Shown here piece by piece: positions 1 through 6,043 of a stretch of 8,054 nucleotides of DNA. Made by a program: the position numbers and the translations under genes. How positions within the stretch are numbered: the first letter of the stretch is position 1; each line of letters opens with the position of its first letter. The stretch comes from Phycisphaerales bacterium UBA7812 (lineage in GTDB: Bacteria; Planctomycetota; Phycisphaerae; Phycisphaerales; UBA1924), in contig DLBY01000093.1 in assembly GCA_002480345.1 (NCBI GenBank), positions 1-8,054 on the forward strand, written 5' to 3'. Below the pieces are notes generated by a model. The model searched no databases. It saw nothing but the letters and a program-made list of their open reading frames with translations, and was not told where the DNA came from.

Positions 1-437
1 CTCGCGTACTTGACCAGCGTCTTGCCGAACTCGTGCGCCGCCTTCGTCGATTGCAGTTGCCCGTGCTTGAGGTTGTCCTCCAGCGACGCGGTGACCGCGG
101 CGCGGACGAGCTCGGGGTGGGCGTGCCCGAAGGGCGTGTAGCCGATGCCGCCGATCAGGTCGATCTTGACCGATCCGTCGTCGAGCTCGACGAAGATCCC
201 GTTGCCCGCGCCGGACCCCACATAGGGATAAAACAAGGGGCGGCCCCGGAGCCCGGTGACCATCTCCAGGTACGCCTCATAGTCGCTTGATCGCCCCTCG
301 ATGGGCCCGCGGACCGCCGTGAGCCGGGCGCTCGCCTTGCCCACTTCGTCCATGAGCGTGTCGATCGCGCCGGTCACCCCGGGGCTCGAGAAGAGATCAG
401 CGGCAACGGTGTTTTCGGACGCGACGGCCTGCGACAT
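1..437 (-). CDS. Class III PLP-dependent aminotransferase, N-terminal part (cut by window edge)
   Basis: This is the first 145 codons of a fold-type I, class III aminotransferase; the rest lies beyond the left edge. Such enzymes move an amino group between a substrate amine and a keto acid, using PLP bound to a lysine. Visible are the segment around residues 84-113 (a V-E-L-D-D-G-S turn, then IDLIGGIGYTPFGHAHPELV), typical of the acetylornithine/GABA/ornithine aminotransferase superfamily, and a following helix. About 80 residues precede this core, a longer N-terminus than in acetylornithine aminotransferases. The cofactor-binding glycines and catalytic lysine are outside the window, so the substrate cannot be named. 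The ATG at 437 is supported by an AAAGGG Shine-Dalgarno sequence seven bases upstream. The gene lies 88 bases after the EF-hand pair and may have its own promoter near 471-476. Confidence 0.85.
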   Translation of the reverse strand, partial: MSQAVASENTVAADLFSSPGVTGAIDTLMDEVGKASARLTAVRGPIEGRSSDYEAYLEMVTGLRGRPLFYPYVGSGAGNGIFVELDDGSVKIDLIGGIGYTPFGHAHPELVRAAVTASLEDNLKHGQLQSTKAAHEFGKTLVKYA

Positions 438-444
438 GGAAGTT

Positions 445-450
445 CCCTTT
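445..450 (-). promoter_or_regulatory. Ribosome binding site of the aminotransferase gene
   Basis: On the minus strand the sequence reads AAAGGG, followed by seven bases and the ATG at 437. This spacing matches that of the two EF-hand genes upstream and supports the chosen start. Confidence 0.55.
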
Positions 451-470
451 CTGGACGGGTCAGTAAGGAA

Positions 471-478
471 ACTGTATC
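471..478 (-). promoter_or_regulatory. Candidate -10 element for the aminotransferase gene
   Basis: The minus strand reads GATACAGT, which contains a TAnnnT box. It would start a transcript with an untranslated leader of roughly 27 bases that includes the AAAGGG site. The identical octamer lies in front of the lipoprotein gene that starts at 7585. No recognisable -35 hexamer is seen at normal spacing, so this is tentative. Confidence 0.3.
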
Positions 479-525
479 GACCCGCCGAGCGCCGGGCTCC
501 CGCCGCGTCCCCGATTTCCCGCGCC

Positions 526-1782
526 TCACGGCGCCAGCACCCGGTCACGGAATGACAGGATGTCATCGGTCCCGACGCGTCCGTCGAGGTTGACATCGGC
601 AAAGAGCGAACCGGCGTCGTATGCATTCAGGTATCGGGCCACTTCGGGCTCACCGATCGCACCATCGCCGTCTGAGTCATAGAGCAAGAGAAAAAGGCGA
701 CGGTCGCGCTGAGCGCGGAGATCGCTGATACCGGTGCTCCATTCGCTGTCGCCGAGCACCCCGTCCCCGTCAGCGTCGATCACCTCGCGAGCCCGAGAAA
801 ACTCCGCGAGTACATAGGCACCCATGAGTCGGCTGCGATGCGCGCGGCTCGCCTCTCGCCACGACGCTTCAGCGCCTGCGAAGAGCTCCTTCTCCGAGTC
901 GGAGAGGCGACCATCGCCATCGAGGTCGAATTCATCGCGGCGAGGGGACGGCGGAGACGGCCCGATGGACGCCCGCACCGCGGCGCGATCGATCCGCTCG
1001 AACAGACGAGCGGATTCGAGAAGCGGCCCAACCAGATCCCGGTACACCCCGACACGGTCGCTGGCGGACGCTCCATCGCGCGGACGATCCTCCTGCTTGA
1101 TCCCCAACGACGCATGGCCCTGTTCGATCTCTCTTTCGCTGAGACGACCATCCCCGTTCTGGTCCCAGTTGACGAGTTGCATTCGATCGATCACGGTGTC
1201 AAGCATCGGGCCCAAGGTGTCGCGAAAAACCTGGTCAGCGCCAGCCTGCTCCGCGTCGCTGATCAAACCGTCACCGTCGGCATCGAAACGACAACCGAAG
1301 TATCCCAGCGATTCATCGATGTGCGTCTGGATCCGACGCTCCGACACCTCGGCTTCCGCCGACGAGAGGATCCCATCCCCATCGAGATCGCGACCCCAGA
1401 GCTCAAGCGCTTCGAATTCACTTATGGCATTAACATGCTCGATCGAGAGCCGCTCGGACAGGACCGACTCAAGCACGACCAGCAGTTGAGCACGGACCTC
1501 CCGTTCTCGCGCCGAGAGCCCCGCAGCGTTCGCTTCAACCCACGCGCGGGCTTGCTCCAGGCGTAAGACGGTGCCAACCCCCGGATGAGGCGGCATCCCG
1601 CGCGTGGCCGCGGCGAGTCTATCGAACGCATCGCCAGCAGATGCCGGTCCGATGCGCTCGCTCGTTTCGGTGGGCCGGGAAATGGCGTCCTCCGGCGATG
1701 CCGCGGTGTTCGTGGACCGCTCTCCGCAGCCGGTCGCCGCGCATACTCCGGCCGCCCAGAGGATCACACCCCATCGCCTCAC
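526..1782 (-). CDS. EF-hand lipoprotein B, downstream paralogue of the pair
   Basis: A predicted 418-residue exported lipoprotein that probably binds calcium; its cellular role is unknown. Residues 1-19 form a short signal sequence (R-R, then hydrophobic) ending in an ATGC lipobox with Cys19. Canonical EF-hand loops start at residues 132, 167, 207, 286, 336, 369 and 396; the last (DVNLDGRVGTDD) is dockerin-like. A degenerate loop sits at 232-243. Order and spacing match the neighbouring gene at 1779-3104, including a shared C-terminal motif, LRxQRDRRxF. It differs in having only five methionines and in more varied codons within its loops. The GTG start is chosen because it overlaps the upstream stop (GTGA), follows AGGTGA by seven bases, and gives a signal peptide directly. 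The open frame continues upstream to about 2379, but that part is antisense-like read-through without a signal. Translation is probably coupled to the upstream gene. Confidence 0.85.
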   Translation of the reverse strand: MRRWGVILWAAGVCAATGCGERSTNTAASPEDAISRPTETSERIGPASAGDAFDRLAAATRGMPPHPGVGTVLRLEQARAWVEANAAGLSAREREVRAQLLVVLESVLSERLSIEHVNAISEFEALELWGRDLDGDGILSSAEAEVSERRIQTHIDESLGYFGCRFDADGDGLISDAEQAGADQVFRDTLGPMLDTVIDRMQLVNWDQNGDGRLSEREIEQGHASLGIKQEDRPRDGASASDRVGVYRDLVGPLLESARLFERIDRAAVRASIGPSPPSPRRDEFDLDGDGRLSDSEKELFAGAEASWREASRAHRSRLMGAYVLAEFSRAREVIDADGDGVLGDSEWSTGISDLRAQRDRRLFLLLYDSDGDGAIGEPEVARYLNAYDAGSLFADVNLDGRVGTDDILSFRDRVLAP

Positions 1783-3104
1783 TGCCCGCTCACCTGGGTC
1801 ACGAAGAACTGCAGGTCCGCCTGATCCACGGTCCCGTTCAGGTCCGCGTCCGCGTAGGGGCTCTGGTTGTCGTAGGCGTCCATGAACCGCGCGACCTCCG
1901 CGTCCGTGACGCTCCCGCTGCGGTCCGCGTCGTAGAGGTAGTTGAACATGCGCCGATCGCGCTGCCCGCGGAGGTTGTCGTAGCCCCCCTCCCACTCCTC
2001 GTTCATCAGCAGCCCGTCCCCGTCGGTGTCGAGGGCCGCGACCGCCATCTCGAACTGCATGCGCGTGATGCGGACCATCATGTCCTGGCCCGCCTGCTGC
2101 ATCTCCTGGCTCATCGCCCGCTGCTGGGCGCGGAAGACCTCCATCTCCGCCTCGTACGCCGCCATCTCCGCGTCGCTGTAGGACCCGTCCCCGTCGGCGT
2201 CGAAGGCGGATTGCTCCGGAGGCGGGACATTCATCGCCGCGATGCGCTGCTGCATCTCCGCCTGGAACTGCGACATGTCGGGCTGCTCGACGAGCACCAG
2301 GCCCTGGCTCAGCTCCTGCAGGATCGACTGGTAGCCCGCGAGGCGTTCCATCTCGCTGAACTCCCCGTCCCCGTCCCAATCGACGAGATCGAGCGTCTCC
2401 TCGCCCGCCGCCCGCTCAGCGTCGCTGAGGAAACCGTCCCCGTTGCTGTCCCAGCTCACGAGTGTTGCACGCTCGACCATGGTGTCGTACAGGGGCTGCA
2501 TGTTCGCCTGCATCTCCTGCTCCATCGCCATCCGCTCTTCCATGGAGACCTCGCCGTCCCCGTTCGTGTCGAGGTCGTCGGCGTTCCACTCCGCCATCAC
2601 CTCGCCCATCTCCATCATCCGTTGCATCGCGGACGCGGCCTCCTCGTCGCTCAGCGCCCCGTCCCCGTCCGCGTCCATCGCCCAGAGCTGCAGGAGCTGC
2701 GATTCGCCGATCGATTTCACCTTCGCGAGCGAGAGATCGTCCGCCTCCATGAGGTCGTCGATCATCACGAGCATCTGCGCCATCAGTTCCGCGTCCCGCT
2801 CGCTCATGTCGGGGTAGTTCTCCGCGATCCAGTCGCGGGCCTCCTCCAGACGCTTCGCCTCGGTGATCGCGATGTTCACCGGCGCGCCCGAGAGCGCCTG
2901 CTCGACCCGCGCCAGCGAGGGCAGTTGCTCGAGCAGCGCCGGGTCGATCCCCGCGGACGGGCGCTCGGGCCTCGAAGCCTCCGCGTCCGCGGACGATCCG
3001 CTCCCCGACGCGGGGGTCACCGTCGCGGGTTCCTCTTTCGAGCACCCGGCGCACAGGCATAAACCCACAAGCGACACCAGCGCGATGGGGCGAAACTCGA
3101 CCAT
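1779..3104 (-). CDS. EF-hand lipoprotein A, methionine-rich, upstream paralogue of the pair
   Basis: A predicted 441-residue lipid-anchored, calcium-binding protein of unknown role. The signal sequence at residues 1-20 ends in LCAGC, with Cys21 as the probable lipidated residue, followed by a low-complexity S/A/P/E-rich tether to about residue 52. Eight EF-hand loops start at residues 144, 179, 219, 242, 302, 359, 392 and 419. The first six have the DxDxDG or DxNxDG pattern with Glu at position 12; the seventh is DADRSG; the last (DADLNGTVDQAD) is dockerin-like. The helices between loops are acidic and very rich in Met and Gln: I count 33 Met in 441 residues, concentrated at 100-210 and 314-353. 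The ATG at 3104 is preferred over one 14 codons upstream because AAGGGG lies seven bases before it and it places the hydrophobic stretch at the N-terminus. The stop overlaps the GTG of the paralogous next gene. Confidence 0.88.
   Translation of the reverse strand: MVEFRPIALVSLVGLCLCAGCSKEEPATVTPASGSGSSADAEASRPERPSAGIDPALLEQLPSLARVEQALSGAPVNIAITEAKRLEEARDWIAENYPDMSERDAELMAQMLVMIDDLMEADDLSLAKVKSIGESQLLQLWAMDADGDGALSDEEAASAMQRMMEMGEVMAEWNADDLDTNGDGEVSMEERMAMEQEMQANMQPLYDTMVERATLVSWDSNGDGFLSDAERAAGEETLDLVDWDGDGEFSEMERLAGYQSILQELSQGLVLVEQPDMSQFQAEMQQRIAAMNVPPPEQSAFDADGDGSYSDAEMAAYEAEMEVFRAQQRAMSQEMQQAGQDMMVRITRMQFEMAVAALDTDGDGLLMNEEWEGGYDNLRGQRDRRMFNYLYDADRSGSVTDAEVARFMDAYDNQSPYADADLNGTVDQADLQFFVTQVSGQ
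1790..1795 (-). promoter_or_regulatory. Ribosome binding site deciding the GTG start at 1782
   Basis: The minus strand reads AGGTGA seven bases before the GTG. It lies inside the last codons of the upstream EF-hand gene. It fixes the start of the downstream gene at the GTGA overlap rather than at an earlier position in the long open frame. Confidence 0.6.
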
Positions 3105-3111
3105 GACCAAT

Positions 3112-3117
3112 CCCCTT
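3112..3117 (-). promoter_or_regulatory. Ribosome binding site of EF-hand lipoprotein A
   Basis: The minus strand reads AAGGGG within a purine-rich stretch, seven bases before the ATG at 3104. It decides between this start and the in-frame ATG at 3146, which has no such site. Confidence 0.65.
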
Positions 3118-3182
3118 TTCTTTCCCGATGCCCCACCCCGCGACAAGGACGCACGCCCCGCGCCGGATCGGGCTCCATCCGC

Positions 3183-3210
3183 AGACTATCCGTTCGTCTT
3201 ATTCCGGCAA
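3183..3210 (-). promoter_or_regulatory. Candidate promoter for the EF-hand gene pair
   Basis: On the minus strand TTGCCG (3210-3205) is followed after 16 bases by TAGTCT (3188-3183), a plausible -35/-10 pair. It lies in the 132-base gap between the M20 gene and the EF-hand genes and would give a leader of roughly 70 bases. The match to the sigma-70 consensus is modest. The gap is AT-richer here than its surroundings, which adds slight support. Confidence 0.35.
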
Positions 3211-3236
3211 AGCGTCCCGCGGTTTCACCGTGCCGA

Positions 3237-4448
3237 TCACCCGCCCGCGCTCAGACGGTGCAGCAGCACCGCGAGCAGCTGGCACCGCTCGACGAGGCTG
3301 GGCAATTCGATCCACTCATCGGGGGTGTGCAGCCCGCCGCCGCGCACACCCAGCGTGTCGATCGTGGGCAACCCCGCCGCCTGCATGATGTTGCCGTCGC
3401 ACACGCCCCCCGTGCTCTTGAAGGGGAGCGACTGCCCCAGGTCCTCCGCGACGCTCCGCGCCCTCAGACCGAGCGCCTCGGTCTCGGGCGTCAGCGGCTT
3501 CGCGGGCCTGTTGAACGATCGCTCGACCCTCACGCTCGGGAGACCGTCGCCCTCCGTCGCGAGCGCGTCGAGCATCGCCGCGATCTCGTCGCTCTCCTTC
3601 TGAGAGGGGAACCGGACATTGCCCCACGCGCGCGCAAGATCGGGCACCGCGTTCACGACCGGCCCGCCCTGCAGCGGGCCCACATTCAGGATCAGCCCCC
3701 GCTCCGGATCGGGCATCTCGCCGATCTTCACCAGGCACTCCGCGAGCTTCGTTACCGCGCTGATCCCGTCGGTGAACGCGCGCCCGACATGCGCCGAGCG
3801 TCCCCGCGTCTCCACCATGAACTGCCCGGCGCCCATCCGCTCGATCGCGAGTTCGCCTCCCGGCAGCGCGGGCTCGAGCGCGATCCCGAACTCGTGCTTC
3901 TGCGATTCCGCCGTCAGCCGCGCCGTCGAGTGATAGGTCCCCGTCTCCTCGTCGCTGTTGAGGAAAAACGACCACGAACTGTCGACCCCGACCTCCTCGA
4001 GCACCTCGAGCGCCGCGACCGCGATCACGAGCCCGCCCTTCATGTCCACGCATCCCGGTCCGACCGCGGTCTTCCCGTCCGGGTTGATCGACAACTCCCG
4101 GAAATCACCCCGCGGATCGTGGACCGTATCGAGGTGCCCCGCGATCAGCACGCGCGGCATGTCCGAGTCCACATTCAAGCGCACGCGCCGGCACACCACC
4201 GTGGGGGGCGCCTCGGCGCCCGGCGCGACGCCGTGCAACCAGCCCGGCTTCGGATCCCCCGGGTACTCGTCGGTGCGCGCGCCGAGCGCCTCGAGCCGCG
4301 TCGTGAACCGCTCCCGCGTCTCGTCGAGCGCCGCCTTGTTCCCCCCGCCCGTGGGGAGCCCGACATGGAGCTTGAGGTCTTCGAGCAACGCGTCGGCACG
4401 CGAGGCGACGGCGTCCACGATCTTCTTCTCGGTTTCGCTGAGCTTCAT
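3237..4448 (-). CDS. M20 family zinc metallopeptidase, carboxypeptidase G2-like
   Basis: A 403-residue di-zinc peptidase of clan MH. The family hydrolyses C-terminal amino acids or amide bonds of small substrates; carboxypeptidase G2 removes glutamate from folates. The expected active site is complete: His105 and Asp107 in HLDTV, bridging Asp135 in GCVDMKGG, catalytic Glu167 and ligand Glu168 in SDEETG, Glu192 in LEPA, and His374 in GGLHTPDEW. The insert with R-G-R-S-A-H220 and NAVPD (residues 266-270) is the lid/dimerisation domain. Length is normal for the family. No signal peptide is seen, so a cytoplasmic location is likely. The ATG at 4448 is preferred over a GTG six codons earlier, which has no ribosome site; the ATG itself has only a weak one. 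The gene follows the M48 peptidase gene by 33 bases, suggesting co-transcription. The exact substrate cannot be read from the sequence. Confidence 0.92.
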   Translation of the reverse strand: MKLSETEKKIVDAVASRADALLEDLKLHVGLPTGGGNKAALDETRERFTTRLEALGARTDEYPGDPKPGWLHGVAPGAEAPPTVVCRRVRLNVDSDMPRVLIAGHLDTVHDPRGDFRELSINPDGKTAVGPGCVDMKGGLVIAVAALEVLEEVGVDSSWSFFLNSDEETGTYHSTARLTAESQKHEFGIALEPALPGGELAIERMGAGQFMVETRGRSAHVGRAFTDGISAVTKLAECLVKIGEMPDPERGLILNVGPLQGGPVVNAVPDLARAWGNVRFPSQKESDEIAAMLDALATEGDGLPSVRVERSFNRPAKPLTPETEALGLRARSVAEDLGQSLPFKSTGGVCDGNIMQAAGLPTIDTLGVRGGGLHTPDEWIELPSLVERCQLLAVLLHRLSAGG

Positions 4449-4481
4449 GCACCAGCCTAGGAGCACGCCGCGGCGCGCGTA

Positions 4482-5960
4482 TCAGCCCGTGCCGTACGGC
4501 CAGAGTTCCAGGAACCCCGCGAGCGCGAGCCACGCGCCTGCGCCGAACCCGAGCAGGGTCATCAGCATGACCCGGCGCACCGCCCGGTCGATCGGCAGAC
4601 GATCGGCGCGTGTCCCGACGAGCGCGCGCAAGCGGCGCCGCCTCGTCGCGATGGAGCCGTGCCGCCAGGTGAAGCGTGACTCGGGGATGCCGTTGAGCCG
4701 CGCGACGCGCCCGAGCGCCGAGGACATCGCGCCGGCGCCCGCATCGGTCACCGCGCCCGCTGCTCCGCCGGACAGGTGCCTCGCCGCGAAGGCGTCGGCC
4801 TGCCACTCGAAGCGTCGGCTCACCGCGCCGAGGATCAGCAACACCGCGACCAGCGAGATCCCCGCGCCGCCCCAGAGCGCGACGCTCTCGTGCGCACCTG
4901 CGGCGTCGAGCACCAGCGCCGAGCCCTCCCCGAACAGCAACGCGGCGCCGATGACGGACAGGGCCAGCCAGAGCATGTGGCGTTTGCGCACATGCGCGAC
5001 CTCGTGCGCCGCGACCGCCTCGACCTCCGCCTCGGTGAGCGACTCGAGCAGCGCGTCGGTCAGCACGATGTACCGCAGCCAGGGCGTGATGCCGATCACG
5101 GCGCCGTTGAGCATCGAGCCGTGCGTGCGCCACACGAGGAACCGTCGCAGCCTCACGCGGTGCGCGCGCGCCAGCGATTCCAGTTCCTCGCGCAGCTCGC
5201 CGGGCGGGATGGGGACCGTGTCCCAGACGCGCGTCATCACGGGGGGGATGAGCGCGAAGATCGCGACCGAACCCGCGAGGCGGATCGCGGGCGCCCCCGC
5301 GGTCGCGAGCGTCCCGCCTTGTTCTGCCGCGTCCGCGAAGGGCCCCAGCAGGGGCAACACCCGGTCGATCGCTTCCGACCATCCCAAGATGAACACGAGC
5401 GGAACGAACATGATCGCGAGGCTGTTTCGCGCCGAGGCGAGCACGAAACGCCAGGGCCCCGGGAAGGCGTAGACAGGCCTCCCCTCGTCGAGGGCGCGGA
5501 TCATCAGGGCATCGCGGAGACGCCGCTCGATGGGGTGCGCAAGGCGGTATGTCCACAGCAGCACCGCGAACGCGGGCACCGACGCGATCAGCTCGTCGAG
5601 CAGAACAGGGTCGCCCACCGCGTCGCGCACGACGCCCAGCAGGCCCAGCACGAAGACCGAGGCGAAGTGCCACAGCAGCGCCGCGACCCGAGTCAGCGAG
5701 ATGATGCGCCACGCCCAGGAGACGGCGCGGGCCCGCCCCCGCCGATCGAGCGAACGCACGCACACCCGGACGCCCACCCAGCCCGCGGTGCCGATCGCGA
5801 TGAACACCGACAGCACGAGGCTGAGCCGCCATCCCGCGCCGATCGAACCGGGCATCAGACCGTCCGCCCACGACCCCGTGTGCGACGCCGTGCCCTCCAG
5901 ACCCGACCCACCCGCGAGGCTGAGCGAGACGAGCACGAGGATGACGAACAGATGGGGCAT
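4482..5960 (-). CDS. M48 family membrane zinc metallopeptidase
   Basis: A 492-residue integral membrane endopeptidase related to HtpX, Ste24 and Oma1, which cleave membrane or misfolded proteins. The zinc site is visible: HEVAH at residues 319-323 within AAHEVAHVRKRH, and the third ligand Glu385 in EWQADAFAARH. The later R-H434-G-S motif matches the conserved histidine region of the family, where many members read T-H-P. Hydrophobic segments occur near residues 4-18, 46-66, 92-112, 126-140, 182-194, 224-242, 330-352, 364-382 and 465-486. The protein is therefore polytopic, and the long membrane-spanning N-terminal half resembles Ste24-like members more than HtpX. The ATG at 5960 has only a weak GAGAG site but directly precedes the first hydrophobic segment. 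The gene lies 83 bases after the JAMM-like lipoprotein gene and 33 before the M20 gene. Substrate unknown. Confidence 0.9.
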   Translation of the reverse strand: MPHLFVILVLVSLSLAGGSGLEGTASHTGSWADGLMPGSIGAGWRLSLVLSVFIAIGTAGWVGVRVCVRSLDRRGRARAVSWAWRIISLTRVAALLWHFASVFVLGLLGVVRDAVGDPVLLDELIASVPAFAVLLWTYRLAHPIERRLRDALMIRALDEGRPVYAFPGPWRFVLASARNSLAIMFVPLVFILGWSEAIDRVLPLLGPFADAAEQGGTLATAGAPAIRLAGSVAIFALIPPVMTRVWDTVPIPPGELREELESLARAHRVRLRRFLVWRTHGSMLNGAVIGITPWLRYIVLTDALLESLTEAEVEAVAAHEVAHVRKRHMLWLALSVIGAALLFGEGSALVLDAAGAHESVALWGGAGISLVAVLLILGAVSRRFEWQADAFAARHLSGGAAGAVTDAGAGAMSSALGRVARLNGIPESRFTWRHGSIATRRRRLRALVGTRADRLPIDRAVRRVMLMTLLGFGAGAWLALAGFLELWPYGTG

Positions 5961-5995
5961 CCGGACTCTCTCGAACGGGGCAAAGCGGGCGGGAC

Positions 5996-6020
5996 CGATC
6001 GGGCAGGCTGCGATCGGGCA
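5996..6020. repeat. Two 10-base direct repeats between the lipoprotein and M48 genes
   Basis: The sequence CGATCGGGCA occurs at 5996-6005 and again at 6011-6020, with a five-base spacer. Each copy contains the palindrome CGATCG. They lie in the 83-base gap upstream of the M48 gene. The 15-base period is not a full helical turn multiple, so an operator is possible but unproven; chance duplication in GC-rich DNA is an alternative. Confidence 0.45.
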
Positions 6021-6043
6021 ACCGGGTCATCGGGACCGGCCCA

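Noticed and set aside
1783..2379. Upstream extension of the EF-hand lipoprotein B frame
   Set aside because: The extra 199 codons overlap lipoprotein A in another frame and are G/R-rich without motifs. The GTG at 1782 has a ribosome site and starts a signal peptide.
1815..2675. Regularly recurring GTCCCCGTC-type DNA words, considered as a CRISPR or tandem DNA repeat
   Set aside because: They are irregularly spaced and fall exactly on EF-hand loop codons; they are explained by the protein repeat.
1641..3062. Long open reading frame on the plus strand (473 codons) opposite EF-hand lipoprotein A
   Set aside because: It is antisense to a gene with clear EF-hands and a lipobox. Its product is a monotonous V/R/H/P-rich string caused by the complement of repeated GAC-GGG codons, with no recognisable domain.
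4105..6030. Minus-strand 641-codon open frame covering parts of the M48 and M20 genes
   Set aside because: It runs in a different frame through both genes, is extremely rich in Arg, Ala and Gly, and lacks all motifs; the true frames carry HEVAH and HLDTV.
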